Shown here one piece after another: positions 41,883-51,532 of a stretch of DNA of 64,000 nucleotides (position 1 is its first letter; every line of letters begins with the position of its first letter). Source of the stretch: an uncultured Lachnospiraceae bacterium (GTDB taxonomy: Bacteria > Bacillota > Clostridia > Lachnospirales > Lachnospiraceae); the NCBI GenBank assembly GCA_910578715.1, contig CAJTRL010000014.1:1-64000 (forward strand). The letters run 5' to 3'. The notes under the pieces were generated by a model. That model saw only the letters and a program-made list of their open reading frames with translations. It was not told the DNA's origin and did not search any database. Made by a program: the position numbers and the translations under genes.

Positions 41883-42785
41883 ATGGAAAAAGCGTATAAG
41901 CTGGAATTTGCCGGGGCACAGAGCGGGAGCCTGTATGTAAACTGCTGCGGACTGTCGCAGACGGAACCGATGCACAGCTTTGGGCCGGCGCTAAAACCCC
42001 ATTACATGATTCACTATATTTTAAGCGGACGGGGAATTTTTTCTATTGGAGGAAAAGAATATCCGCTGGAAGAGGGGTACGGTTTTCTGATTACGCCGGA
42101 CGAGCTTGTATTCTATCAGGCGGACGAGCGGGAACCGTGGACTTATGTATGGGTCGGTTTCAGCGGCGTACAGGCGGCGGAGTACATCGGGAACATGGGG
42201 CTGTCGGTAAAGCAGCCTGTTTTTAAATCCGAGCGGTCGGATGAGCTGTATCAGATTGTCAAAGATATGATGGAGCACAATACATTTGGCATGTCCAATG
42301 ATTTGCGGCGGAACGGGCAGCTTGGCATTTTTCTTTCGGTGATTGCGGAAAGTGCGGCGGTCACGGAGAAGAACGAGGTTGACAGGGCGAATATTTATGT
42401 GAAAAAGGCGGTATCATTTATTCAGAGCAATTACTGCAATGCCATTAAAGTGACGGATGTGGCGGATTATGTCTGCATTAACAGGAGTTATCTTTATACG
42501 CTTTTCTTAAAGTCCATCGGCATGTCTCCGCAGCAGTTTCTGACGACGTTTCGGATTACGAAAGCGACGGAGCTTTTGCAGCTGACTTCTCTTCCGGTGG
42601 AGAGCATTGCTTTTTCCTGTGGGTACAGCGACCCGATGGTGTTTGCGAAAGCCTTCCGTCAGATGAAAAAGATGTCGCCCACCGCCTACCGGAAGGAGAT
42701 GCAGAAGGGCGGGAAGCGGAGAAATAAGGAACATTTGAAACAGGTGGAGGATTTTATCAGCCAGATTAACAAACTGAACAATTAA
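41883..42785 (+). CDS. AraC family transcriptional regulator
   Basis: An N-terminal cupin sensor (MHSFGPALKPHYMIHYILSGRGIFSIGGKEYPLEEGYGFLITPDE) precedes two HTH units: VTDVADYVCINRSYLYTLFLKSIGMSPQQFL and PVESIAFSCGYSDPMVFAKAFRQMKKMSPTAYRKE. ATG 41883 is the second of two in-frame ATGs 12 nt apart after GAGAAAGG. Being just upstream of galK-galT, it probably controls galactose use, or a galactoside locus nearby. Confidence 0.9.
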   Translation: MEKAYKLEFAGAQSGSLYVNCCGLSQTEPMHSFGPALKPHYMIHYILSGRGIFSIGGKEYPLEEGYGFLITPDELVFYQADEREPWTYVWVGFSGVQAAEYIGNMGLSVKQPVFKSERSDELYQIVKDMMEHNTFGMSNDLRRNGQLGIFLSVIAESAAVTEKNEVDRANIYVKKAVSFIQSNYCNAIKVTDVADYVCINRSYLYTLFLKSIGMSPQQFLTTFRITKATELLQLTSLPVESIAFSCGYSDPMVFAKAFRQMKKMSPTAYRKEMQKGGKRRNKEHLKQVEDFISQINKLNN

Positions 42786-42884
42786 CATTTTGACAGATAT
42801 AAAGAACAAACGGATATTTTACGGCGGGCAGTTTTTTTATATGATTATTCTGTAAAAAACAGTATTTGTAAAGGAGACGGGGTT

Positions 42885-44048
42885 ATGAAAGAAACTGTTT
42901 TAAAAAAATTTGAAGAACTTTTTGGAGACATCAGGGATGTCAATGTATACTTTGCGCCGGGTCGCGTCAATCTGATTGGGGAACATACGGATTATAACGG
43001 CGGGCATGTTTTTCCCTGTGCGCTGACGATTGGGACATATGCGGCGGCAAGAAAAAGAGCCGACGACAAGCTGCGTTTTTATTCCATGAATTTTGAAAAG
43101 CTCGGCGTTATCGAATCTTCCATCGCGGATTTAAAGCCCGAAAAGGAAGCGCAATGGACGAATTATCCGAAGGGCGTTATGTGGGCTTTTGAAAAAAGAG
43201 GGTATCAGATGCCCTGCGGACTGGATATCGTATTATACGGCAATATTCCGAACGGCTCCGGCCTTTCTTCTTCCGCGTCGCTGGAAGTGCTGACCGGATA
43301 TCTGCTGCGGGATTTGTTCGGCTTTGAAGTGACCAATGTGGATTTGGCGTTAATCGGGCAGTACTCGGAAAATAATTTTAACGGCATGAACTGCGGTATC
43401 ATGGACCAGTTTGCTTCCGCTATGGGCAAAAAGGACAATGCAATTTTCCTGGATACGGCGGATTTATCTTATGAATATGCGCCGCTCGTTCTGGAAGGCG
43501 CGAAAATTGTTGTGACGAACAGCAAAGTAAAACATTCGCTGGTGGATTCCGAATACAATGTCAGAAGAAGCGAGTGCGAAAAGGCGCTGGAAGAGCTGCA
43601 GACCGTAATCGGCATCAATGGTCTTGGCGATTTGTCAGAAGAGCAGTTCGAACAGTATAAAACGGCGATTAAAGATGAAGTGCGGGTGCGCAGGGCAAAA
43701 CATGCGGTGTATGAAAACCAGAGAACGATACGCGCAGTGGAAGCGTTAAAAAAGAATGATTTGGCACTTTTTGGCAGACTGATGAACGAATCCCATGTAT
43801 CGCTCCGGGATGATTATCAGGTTTCCTGTGAGGAAATCGACGTGCTGGTGGAAGAGGCGTGGAAGGTTCCGGGCGTTATCGGCTCCCGCATTACCGGAGG
43901 CGGCTTCGGGGGCTGCACGGTCAGCATCGTAAAGGATGAAGCTGTGGATGAATTTCAGCAAAAAGTCGGTGCGGCTTATAAAGAGAGAGTCGGCAAGGAA
44001 GCGGATTTCTATGTGGTGGAAATCGGGGACGGCCCGGCGAAGCTATAA
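42885..44048 (+). CDS. galK: Galactokinase
   Basis: The product has the galactokinase signature GRVNLIGEHTDYNGGHVFPC (about 27-46), the ATP loop PNGSGLSSSASLEV and the C-terminal GGGFGGCTVSIV. It phosphorylates galactose to galactose 1-phosphate at the start of the Leloir pathway. The 387-residue length is normal. AAAGGAG precedes ATG 42885. It is followed by galT. Confidence 0.97.
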   Translation: MKETVLKKFEELFGDIRDVNVYFAPGRVNLIGEHTDYNGGHVFPCALTIGTYAAARKRADDKLRFYSMNFEKLGVIESSIADLKPEKEAQWTNYPKGVMWAFEKRGYQMPCGLDIVLYGNIPNGSGLSSSASLEVLTGYLLRDLFGFEVTNVDLALIGQYSENNFNGMNCGIMDQFASAMGKKDNAIFLDTADLSYEYAPLVLEGAKIVVTNSKVKHSLVDSEYNVRRSECEKALEELQTVIGINGLGDLSEEQFEQYKTAIKDEVRVRRAKHAVYENQRTIRAVEALKKNDLALFGRLMNESHVSLRDDYQVSCEEIDVLVEEAWKVPGVIGSRITGGGFGGCTVSIVKDEAVDEFQQKVGAAYKERVGKEADFYVVEIGDGPAKL

Positions 44049-44080
44049 GAGGTATAAAATTGAGAAAGGAGAGTCCATCG

Positions 44081-45586
44081 ATGATACAGAAAAATATCAA
44101 AAAATTAGTCCAATATGGGCTGAACACGGGATTGATTGAGGAATCGGACAAGATTTATACGACAAACAAGCTGCTGGAGCTTTTCGGGCTGGATGAGCCG
44201 GGAGAAGATGACACAGATGTTACAATGGAGACGGACGAACTGGAAACGGTGCTTTCGGAGATGATGGATTATGCTTATGAACAGGGAATCATGACTGAGA
44301 ACAGCATCGTATACCGGGATTTGTTTGATACGAAAATCATGAGTATGCTCGTACCGCGGCCGAGTGAAGTAATTGCAGAGTTTGAGAAAAAATATGAAAA
44401 GAGTCCCCGCGAGGCGACGGATTATTTCTATAAACTGAGCCAGGACACGGACTATATCAGGAGATACCGCATCAAAAAAGACCAGAAATGGATTGCGTCC
44501 ACCAAGTACGGCGATTTAGATATTACGATTAACCTGTCCAAACCGGAGAAAGACCCGAAAGCGATTGCGGCGGCCAAGAGCGCGAAGCAGAGCGGCTATC
44601 CGAAATGCCTTCTCTGCATGGAAAATGAGGGCTATGCGGGCAGAGTCAACCATCCGGCAAGGCAGAATCACCGGGTCATTCCCGTGACGATTCACGGGAG
44701 CAGATGGGGATTCCAGTATTCGCCTTATGTATACTATAACGAGCACTGCATCGTTTTTAACTCCCAGCATATTCCGATGAAGATAGAGCATGATACTTTT
44801 TGCAAACTGTTCGATTTTGTAAAACAGTTTCCACATTATTTTGTAGGTTCCAACGCGGATTTACCGATTGTCGGTGGCTCGATTTTAAGCCATGACCATT
44901 TCCAGGGCGGGCATTACGAGTTTGCGATGGCAAGGGCAGCGGTAGAGAGGACTTTTACCATAAAAGGTTTTGAAGATGTGGAAACAGGTATCGTCAACTG
45001 GCCGATGTCCGTTATCCGTATCGCATCGGAAGATACGGACAGGCTGATTGCGCTGGCGGATGTAATTCTGGATGCGTGGCGGAAATACACGGACGAAGAT
45101 GCGTTTATTTATGCAGAAACGGACGGGGAACCGCACAATACGATTACGCCGATTGCCAGAAAACGGGGAGAGAAATTCGAGCTGGATTTGGTTCTGCGCA
45201 ATAACATTACAACCAAAGAGCACCCGCTTGGCGTTTACCATCCCCATGCCAATCTGCATCATATTAAGAAAGAAAATATCGGGCTGATTGAAGTTATGGG
45301 ACTTGCGGTACTGCCCGCTAGACTGAAAGATGAGATGGAGAAGCTGGCGGAGGCGGTTCTTTCCGGGAAAGATATCCGGAAGGATGAATTATTGGAAAAG
45401 CATGCCGACTGGGTAGAGGCTTTTCTTCCGGGTTACCCGGAGGTAAACCGGGAAAATATTATGGATATCCTGCATAAGGAAATCGGTGATGTCTTTATGC
45501 GGGTACTGGAGGATTCCGGCGTTTATAAGAGAACACCGGAAGGCCAGGCGGCTTTCGACAGATTTGTGGAGAGCTTGAACCGGTAA
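44081..45586 (+). CDS. galT: UDP-glucose-hexose-1-phosphate uridylyltransferase, class II
   Basis: The protein of about 501 residues has the class II GalT architecture, with FPHYFVGSNADLPIVGGSIL followed by SHDHFQGGHYEFAMARA as the active-site region. It exchanges UMP between UDP-glucose and galactose 1-phosphate. ATG 44081 is preceded by AAAGGAG; an upstream TTG at 44060 is less likely. It lies 32 nt after galK. No galE is present in this window. Confidence 0.95.
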   Translation: MIQKNIKKLVQYGLNTGLIEESDKIYTTNKLLELFGLDEPGEDDTDVTMETDELETVLSEMMDYAYEQGIMTENSIVYRDLFDTKIMSMLVPRPSEVIAEFEKKYEKSPREATDYFYKLSQDTDYIRRYRIKKDQKWIASTKYGDLDITINLSKPEKDPKAIAAAKSAKQSGYPKCLLCMENEGYAGRVNHPARQNHRVIPVTIHGSRWGFQYSPYVYYNEHCIVFNSQHIPMKIEHDTFCKLFDFVKQFPHYFVGSNADLPIVGGSILSHDHFQGGHYEFAMARAAVERTFTIKGFEDVETGIVNWPMSVIRIASEDTDRLIALADVILDAWRKYTDEDAFIYAETDGEPHNTITPIARKRGEKFELDLVLRNNITTKEHPLGVYHPHANLHHIKKENIGLIEVMGLAVLPARLKDEMEKLAEAVLSGKDIRKDELLEKHADWVEAFLPGYPEVNRENIMDILHKEIGDVFMRVLEDSGVYKRTPEGQAAFDRFVESLNR

Positions 45587-45605
45587 AGTATTTTAAGAAA
45601 ATAAT

Positions 45606-45640
45606 AAATGCAGCGGTAATCAAATTTGCCGCTGCATTTT
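45606..45640. terminator. Terminator between galT and the HAD gene
   Basis: An 11-bp stem AAATGCAGCGG / CCGCTGCATTT is followed by T (plus strand) and preceded by AT-rich sequence, serving convergent genes. Confidence 0.85.
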
Positions 45641-45672
45641 ATCATATTGCATTCTATTTGAGACAGTATATA

Positions 45673-46296
45673 TTATGAAAGCAAAACAGAGACAAGCTCT
45701 GCCGGTGTGGAAAGGCAATATTCCGCATCGGTATTTTTCAGGCGGCTGCCCCATCCGGCCAGCGCAAAATCCACTCCCGCATTACGGGCACATTCTCTGT
45801 CATAGCGGCTGTCCCCGACATATAAAATCTGGCTGCGTCCGCATCCCGATAATTCCATGTATTTCAAAAGCGGCCCAGCGGTCGGTTTGTGCTCCGTCGT
45901 ATCGTCCGCGCAGACGATAATATCAAAATACTTGCGGATGGGAAAGCGTTTAAATTCCAGTTCAAAATTGTTACGGATTCTCGATGTGACAACGCCGAGT
46001 CCGCAGCCTTTTTGCGATAAAGCACACAATGTTTCTTCCATGCCCTGAAAGACGTTTGTGGAATTGCTGTATTTTTCAAGATAATCAATCCATAGCGAAA
46101 GCGCTCCGGGAATATCCGGAAAGGCCAGCTGTTTCAGAGCGTCTTCTCCGGTAATGCCCAGCGCGAAAGTAAGCTCTTCAAGCGGTGTGGTCCGTCCGGT
46201 GAGCGTCCGGATGGTGTCCTGTAAAGAATGCAGAACCGCATATTCCGTATCGACCAGCGTGCCATCGACGTCAAATACAATCTGTTGATATTTCAT
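45673..46296 (-). CDS. HAD family hydrolase (phosphoglycolate phosphatase-like)
   Basis: All four HAD motifs are present: DVDGTLVDTEY (I), VVTSRIRNN (II), the Lys of EHKPTAGP (III) and YVGDSRYDRECARNAG (IV), with an alpha-helical cap between I and II. The 207-residue size fits the Gph/pyrophosphatase PpaX group. ATG 46296 has GGGAGC upstream. The substrate is not defined. Confidence 0.9.
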   Translation of the reverse strand: MKYQQIVFDVDGTLVDTEYAVLHSLQDTIRTLTGRTTPLEELTFALGITGEDALKQLAFPDIPGALSLWIDYLEKYSNSTNVFQGMEETLCALSQKGCGLGVVTSRIRNNFELEFKRFPIRKYFDIIVCADDTTEHKPTAGPLLKYMELSGCGRSQILYVGDSRYDRECARNAGVDFALAGWGSRLKNTDAEYCLSTPAELVSVLLS

Positions 46297-46374
46297 GATT
46301 GCTCCCATTCCGCCGCGCATGCGGCATTTTAATCCGTAGGAACTTTGGGACGCACAGCGTCACAAATTCCAAGA

Positions 46375-46425
46375 TTGAAAATTTTAATTTTCAACATTGC
46401 CCCCATCTGTCTGCTTTGGCAGACA
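46375..46425 (-). repeat. Second copy of the leader hairpin block
   Basis: On the minus strand: TGTCTGC-CAAA-GCAGACA-GATGGG (46402-46425), then GTTGAAAATT-AA-AATTTTCAAT (about 46375-46396). Together they lie in the leader of the HAD gene, on its strand. Same block as at 5160-5183. Confidence 0.65.
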
Positions 46426-46500
46426 ATGATATAGGGTCATTATAGCGGTTTTCTGTTTTTTAATCAATATCTTTGTTTTTGGCTTGTTAAAAAAATAAAA

Positions 46501-46537
46501 TTCGGCTAATATATAAGTATATTATAAATTAGCCGAA
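46501..46537 (+). promoter_or_regulatory. Palindrome overlapping a ribosome binding site region
   Basis: TTCGGCTAAT (46501-46510) pairs with ATTAGCCGAA (46528-46537), whose last bases abut the AAGGAG of the DUF4143 gene. It may act as an operator or as an RNA switch. Confidence 0.5.
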
Positions 46538-46548
46538 AGGAGAAGGCT

Positions 46549-47772
46549 GTGAATTATATCGTAAGAAATATGGAAGCGGTCATAAGCATGGTAACAAAGG
46601 AATACCCGGTTGTGCTCGTTACTGGGCCGAGACAGGTTGGTAAAACGACGATGCTCCGCAGACTGATGGAAAATACAGAGCGGGGATATGTTTCTTTGGA
46701 CGATTTGAACGAAAGAACCATTGCGAAAAATGACCCGGAACTGTTTTTGCAGCTTCATAAGCCGCCGGTTTTAATCGATGAAGTGCAGTATGCGCCGGAG
46801 CTTTTTATCTATATAAAAATTTATGTAGATGGGCATCATGAACCGGGGGCATTCTGGCTGACGGGCTCCCAGGCATTCAAACTGATGCGGGGGATGCAGG
46901 AATCTTTGGCGGGAAGGGCGGCAATTCTTTCCATGACGTCGCTGTCACAGGCGGAAATGTGCGGCGGAAATACGGAACCGTTCAGAGTGGATTATCAGGA
47001 ATTGTCTCTTCGGGAAAAAGAGCGGGAAGTTCTCGATACAAGACAGATTTTTGAACGGATTTACCGGGGCTCTATGCCCGCAATTGTCAGCGGGAGGAAC
47101 AGCAATAGTCAGATTTTTTACAGCAGTTATCTGAGCACATATCTGGAGCGGGATGTCAGGGAATTATCGAATGCGATAGATTTGCTTAAATTTTTCCGTT
47201 TTCTGACTGCGGCTGCGGCCAGATGCGGTCAGATGCTTAACATATCGGAGATTGCACAGGATGCAGACATGAACCAGGCTCAGGCAAAAACCTGGCTTGG
47301 TATTCTGGAAACGCTGGGCATTATTTTTTATCTGCATCCCTATTCCAACAATTTGTTGAAAAGACTTGTCAAAACGCCCAAATTATATTTTTATGATACG
47401 GGGCTGGTCTGTTATCTGACAAAATGGAGCAGCCCGGAGACACTGGAAAACGGAGCGATGAATGGAGCAATTCTGGAGAATTATGTGGTGTCCGAAATCG
47501 CTAAGACGTATATGAATTGCGGCCAGACGCCGTTTCTGTATTATTATCGGGATAAAGATGCCAAAGAAATAGATGTAATTCTGGAGCATGACGGTATTCT
47601 GAATCCGGTGGAAATTAAGAAAACTTCCAATCCGGGAACGGAGCTTACCAAAGTTTTTTCGCTGCTCGATAAGGCGTCCGTACCGAGGGGAAAGGGTGCG
47701 GTTATTTGCATGAAGCCCCGTCTGGGCGCGATTGATAAAGATAATTATTATGTGCCCGTCTGGATGATATGA
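46549..47772 (+). CDS. AAA ATPase with DUF4143 domain
   Basis: The N-terminal AAA part has Walker A VTGPRQVGKTTMLRRL, Walker B PPVLIDEVQYAP and WLTGSQ sensor; the C-terminal DUF4143 part contains LYFYDTGLVCYL and IDVILEHDGILNPVEIKKTSNPG, a PD-(D/E)xK-like nuclease core (D-x13-E-x-K). These proteins are common lineage-specific ATPases of unknown target. GTG 46549 with AAGGAG upstream was chosen. It is a single gene between HAD and oxidoreductase genes. Confidence 0.9.
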   Translation: MNYIVRNMEAVISMVTKEYPVVLVTGPRQVGKTTMLRRLMENTERGYVSLDDLNERTIAKNDPELFLQLHKPPVLIDEVQYAPELFIYIKIYVDGHHEPGAFWLTGSQAFKLMRGMQESLAGRAAILSMTSLSQAEMCGGNTEPFRVDYQELSLREKEREVLDTRQIFERIYRGSMPAIVSGRNSNSQIFYSSYLSTYLERDVRELSNAIDLLKFFRFLTAAAARCGQMLNISEIAQDADMNQAQAKTWLGILETLGIIFYLHPYSNNLLKRLVKTPKLYFYDTGLVCYLTKWSSPETLENGAMNGAILENYVVSEIAKTYMNCGQTPFLYYYRDKDAKEIDVILEHDGILNPVEIKKTSNPGTELTKVFSLLDKASVPRGKGAVICMKPRLGAIDKDNYYVPVWMI

Positions 47773-47819
47773 CGCCTGATGAGAGACGGAATGGATAAAA
47801 AAACGAGGAGGAGATGACA

Positions 47820-48920
47820 TTGAAAAAAGCAGTTATCGTCGGTTATGGCAATATGGGAAGCAAATATGCCGCGCAGATTTATGAGGGCGCGGTAAGGGAC
47901 TTATCCTTATATGGAATCCTGTGCCGGAATCAGCCGGGACAGCGCGCAATCCGGGAAAACATGCCGGAAGTCGTTATTTTCCCGGACGAAGAGAGTATGT
48001 TCGCGGCACGCGGAGACTTTGACGCGCTGATTATTACGACACCGCATAAAGAGCATGTGCGGGTTGTTCTGAAAGCGCAGAAGGCCGGACTTCATGTTTT
48101 GTGCGAAAAACCGCTGGGCGTGACGGTAAAAGAGTGCGAGTCGTTATCTTACGGCAAACCGGAATGCGTGAATGCGATGGTTTTTAACTGGCGTGCAAGG
48201 GACATTTACCGTCAGGTCCGTGAATATATCAGGGACGGAAAACTGGGGCGTCTGACACAGGCAGTATGGACGGCCAATTTCTGGTATCGTCCGGCCTATT
48301 ATCATCATGCCTGTGGGTGGCGCAGCAGCTGGAGCGGCGAAGGCGGCGGACTGTTGATTAACCAGTGTCAGCATCTGCTGGATATGTGGAACTGGCTTTT
48401 CGGCCAGCCATGTGAAGTGGCGGCGCAGCTCGGTTATGGGCAGTACAGCGATATCGGAGTGGATGACAAGGCATCTCTCTTTTTCAGGCACGAAAACGGC
48501 ATGTGGGGGGCTTTTATTTCTTCCAGCGGAGACGCGCCGGGAACGAACCGGCTGGAAATACATGGAGAACTGGGCAAAGTGGTGGTGGAGGATAACCGTT
48601 TCCTGACGATTTGCCGGAATGAGACTTCGACGACACAGGTATCGAAAGATTCCGAAGAAATGTACCCGAAGATTCCCTATACGGAAGAGCGGAAAGAAGT
48701 GGAGCAGACAGTCAACGAATATACGACAATTCTGCAGAATTTTGCGGATGCGATGGAGGGGCGGGCGGAGCCTCTTGCAACGATTGCCGATGGGCGGCAT
48801 GCGCTGGAAAACTGCAATGCGGCTTATTTGTCGGACTGGCAGCAGAAAAAGACGGCGATTCCCTGTGACGCGGAAGCGTATGACAGGGAGCTGTTAAAGA
48901 AAATACAGGAAGAGTCATAG
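47820..48920 (+). CDS. Gfo/Idh/MocA family oxidoreductase
   Basis: The Rossmann NAD(P) site is VIVGYGNMGSKYAAQI and the EKP motif lies in LHVLCEKPLGVTVKECE; the C-terminal half is the usual alpha/beta domain with GGGLLINQCQHLLDMWNWLFG. It oxidises or reduces a sugar or inositol-like substrate. TTG 47820 is preferred because GAGGAGGAG is 8 nt upstream; ATG 47814 sits too near it. No pathway neighbours are evident. Confidence 0.88.
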   Translation: MKKAVIVGYGNMGSKYAAQIYEGAVRDLSLYGILCRNQPGQRAIRENMPEVVIFPDEESMFAARGDFDALIITTPHKEHVRVVLKAQKAGLHVLCEKPLGVTVKECESLSYGKPECVNAMVFNWRARDIYRQVREYIRDGKLGRLTQAVWTANFWYRPAYYHHACGWRSSWSGEGGGLLINQCQHLLDMWNWLFGQPCEVAAQLGYGQYSDIGVDDKASLFFRHENGMWGAFISSSGDAPGTNRLEIHGELGKVVVEDNRFLTICRNETSTTQVSKDSEEMYPKIPYTEERKEVEQTVNEYTTILQNFADAMEGRAEPLATIADGRHALENCNAAYLSDWQQKKTAIPCDAEAYDRELLKKIQEES

Positions 48921-49005
48921 ACTCCGCCTGTATTTCAGACACGCAGTTTTGCGCAGAACGGACAGGAAAAGTCCGTAGATATGCTGATATCGTTCTATCC
49001 GGGCT

Positions 49006-49353
49006 TTATGGTTCTTTGGTAATGCCGAGCATGCTGGAAAGGAATGTATAGAAATCCCCCTGTTGTTCGTTATTCATTTTCTGGTACAAAGAAATAAGCC
49101 GTTGATATTTTTTGAGATTGTGCATGTTGTCTGCGAGCAGAGAATCCGCATTAGTCCGCTCTTCGGAAAGATAAAGAATATAATCGGTGGAGACATGGAA
49201 AAAACGTGACAGGTCAATCAGAAGCATGGCGTCGGGAATGCTTGTGCCGGTTTCGATTTTGCTTAGCATTGTCTGATTTGCGCCGAGATACTCGGCAAGA
49301 ACTTTTTGTGTTAATTTTTTTTCCAATCGTAATTCCTTAATTCTTGTTTTCAT
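49006..49353 (-). CDS. XRE family transcriptional regulator
   Basis: The Cro/CI-type HTH is RIKELRLEKKLTQKVLAEYLGANQTMLSKIETGTSIPDA (residues about 4-42), followed by YILYLSEERTNADS and a helical C-terminus. The 115-residue size fits Xre/SinR-type repressors. ATG 49353 has AAAGGA upstream. The palindrome CCAATT-TTT-AATTGG (49403-49417) lies just upstream of it and could be its operator. Confidence 0.88.
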   Translation of the reverse strand: MKTRIKELRLEKKLTQKVLAEYLGANQTMLSKIETGTSIPDAMLLIDLSRFFHVSTDYILYLSEERTNADSLLADNMHNLKKYQRLISLYQKMNNEQQGDFYTFLSSMLGITKEP

Positions 49354-49570
49354 TCGCAATATCCTTTCTTCTATTGTATATTGTTTTGCGGGGCGGAGCA
49401 TTCCAATTTTTAATTGGCGTATTCCGCGCCGAATGTTTATTCACTATTGAATATTGGGAAGAAAGGAAATAAGCAAAAATAACACAAAATAAGGTAAAAT
49501 TTGCACTTGACAATAATCTGTATGGAATTTTTGCCGATAAAATAACCGAAAAAAGGAGCGGAAAATTTGT

Positions 49571-51532
49571 ATGAAAATTCTTCTGACCGCAGTCAACGCA
49601 AAATATATCCATTCCAATCCGGCGGTATACAGTCTGTGCGCAAGCGTGGACGAAGTTTTCCGGTCATGTATTGAAGTTGCGGAATATACGATTAATAATC
49701 AAAGCGAAGAGATTCTGGCGGATATTTACCGAAGAAAGCCGGATGTCGTCGCTTTTTCCTGTTATATCTGGAACTGGACTCTGATAAGCGGTCTGCTGGC
49801 GGAACTGCCTAAAGTCCTGCCGGGCGTCCCGGTCTGGCTTGGCGGACCGGAAGTGTCTTATCGTGCGGAGGAAACGCTCGAAAAATATCCGTCGGTGACA
49901 GGCGTTATGGTCGGAGAAGGGGAAGAGACTTTCCGGGAGCTGGCGGCATATTATTGCGGGGGGATAGAGTGCTGTGATGGAGAGCAGAAGAGAGTCCGCG
50001 CCGAAGAATGTGAGAACAGCCATGCCAAAGAGCGGGAAGAAGTCCGTGACAGAAGCAGAGAGGCCGTTTCCTGCGGCGGCCTGGATAAGATACGCGGCAT
50101 CGTATACCGCAGGCGGCAAAATGAAAAAGAGGCTCCGGGAGATTGGGCAAAGAAGCCGGACGGGATGGCATACGGCGATATCTGCCGTACGCCGGAGCGG
50201 GAACTGACGGATATTTCCGCACTGCCTTTTTTATATGAAGATTTGGCGCCGTTTGAAAATAAAATCATCTATTATGAGAGCAGCAGAGGGTGCCCTTACC
50301 GATGCAGTTATTGCCTTTCTTCCATAGATAAAAAGGTGCGCTTCCGAAATCTTGATATTGTCAAAAGAGAGCTGCAGTTTTTCCTCGACAAAAGGGTAAA
50401 ACAAGTGAAATTCGTGGACAGGACATTTAACTGCAATGCCGGGCACGCGGAAGAAATCTGGAAATATCTGGCGGAGCATGACAATGGCGTAACGAATTTC
50501 CATTTTGAAATAGAAGCGGACCGGATAACGGAAGAGGAATTACAGATTCTTGCCGGAATGCGGCCGGGGCTGGTTCAGATGGAAATCGGCGTGCAGACGG
50601 TCAATCCGGAGACTTTGCGGGAAATCCGGCGGATGGCCGATACGGACAGAATCCGGGAGGTCGTCGGGCGCATTGAAGCGGGACGCAATATTCATGTACA
50701 CCTGGATTTGATAGCGGGGCTGCCTTACGAAGATTATGAGAGCTTTGTTCACTCTTTTAATGAAGTAATTGCCATGCGGCCGCAGCAGCTCCAGCTCGGT
50801 TTCCTGAAAGTGCTGAGGGGCTCTTATCTGTATGAAAAGGCGGAGGATTATGGCATCCTGTACACGGAGACGCCGCCTTATGAGGTGCTTTGTACCAGAT
50901 GGATTTCGTATGAACAGCTTTTGCTGTTAAAACAGGTGGAGGCGATGGTGGAGCTTTATTATAACAGCGGTCAGTTTGCCTATACGCTTCCTGTAATACA
51001 GGCCAGTTTTTCGGATGCCTATACGATGTATCTGAAACTGTCCGCGTTTTATCTGGAAAAAGGATATTTGTTTTCAACGCCTTCCCGCAGTTACCGTTAT
51101 CGTGTATTGCTTGATTTTGCATTGCATGCGGGGCGCTTCATGGAGCCGGGAGCTAAAGAAGAGGAATGGGAAGAAATATTGCGCCAGCTCTTGACTTTTG
51201 ATTTGTATTTGAGAGAGAATATGAAGAGCAGACCGGATTTTGCCAGAGAGCTTTCGCCCTATAAAGCGCTTTTTCGAAAGTTTTATCAGGAAGAAGAGGA
51301 GCGAAGGCAGTATCTGCCCGGTTATGCCGGATATGACAGCCGACAGCTTGCCAAGATGACGCATATGGAAGTATTCGATTACCCGGTCTGGGAGCCGGAT
51401 GCTATGAAGCGCACGCAGCGGCTCGATGCGCCGGCTGCGGTACTATTTGATTACAGCGTAAGGGATGCGCTGACCTATGAAGCGCGGCATGTCGTAATTT
51501 TGACGGAGGAAGAAAGGATACCGCACGAATGA
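49571..51532 (+). CDS. B12-binding radical SAM protein with DUF4080
   Basis: An N-terminal cobalamin-binding-like Rossmann domain (VNAKYIHSNPAVYSLCA ... GPEVSYRAEETLEKYP, EGEETFREL) is followed by a radical SAM core with the CxxxCxxC cluster motif in GCPYRCSYCLSS (around residue 245) and a C-terminal DUF4080 region (YETPPYEVLCTRWISYEQLLLLK, FDYSVRDALT). It transfers radicals to an unknown substrate, probably methylating or modifying it. A charged insertion (about 130-190) is variable in the family. It overlaps nth by 4 nt. Confidence 0.9.
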   Translation: MKILLTAVNAKYIHSNPAVYSLCASVDEVFRSCIEVAEYTINNQSEEILADIYRRKPDVVAFSCYIWNWTLISGLLAELPKVLPGVPVWLGGPEVSYRAEETLEKYPSVTGVMVGEGEETFRELAAYYCGGIECCDGEQKRVRAEECENSHAKEREEVRDRSREAVSCGGLDKIRGIVYRRRQNEKEAPGDWAKKPDGMAYGDICRTPERELTDISALPFLYEDLAPFENKIIYYESSRGCPYRCSYCLSSIDKKVRFRNLDIVKRELQFFLDKRVKQVKFVDRTFNCNAGHAEEIWKYLAEHDNGVTNFHFEIEADRITEEELQILAGMRPGLVQMEIGVQTVNPETLREIRRMADTDRIREVVGRIEAGRNIHVHLDLIAGLPYEDYESFVHSFNEVIAMRPQQLQLGFLKVLRGSYLYEKAEDYGILYTETPPYEVLCTRWISYEQLLLLKQVEAMVELYYNSGQFAYTLPVIQASFSDAYTMYLKLSAFYLEKGYLFSTPSRSYRYRVLLDFALHAGRFMEPGAKEEEWEEILRQLLTFDLYLRENMKSRPDFARELSPYKALFRKFYQEEEERRQYLPGYAGYDSRQLAKMTHMEVFDYPVWEPDAMKRTQRLDAPAAVLFDYSVRDALTYEARHVVILTEEERIPHE

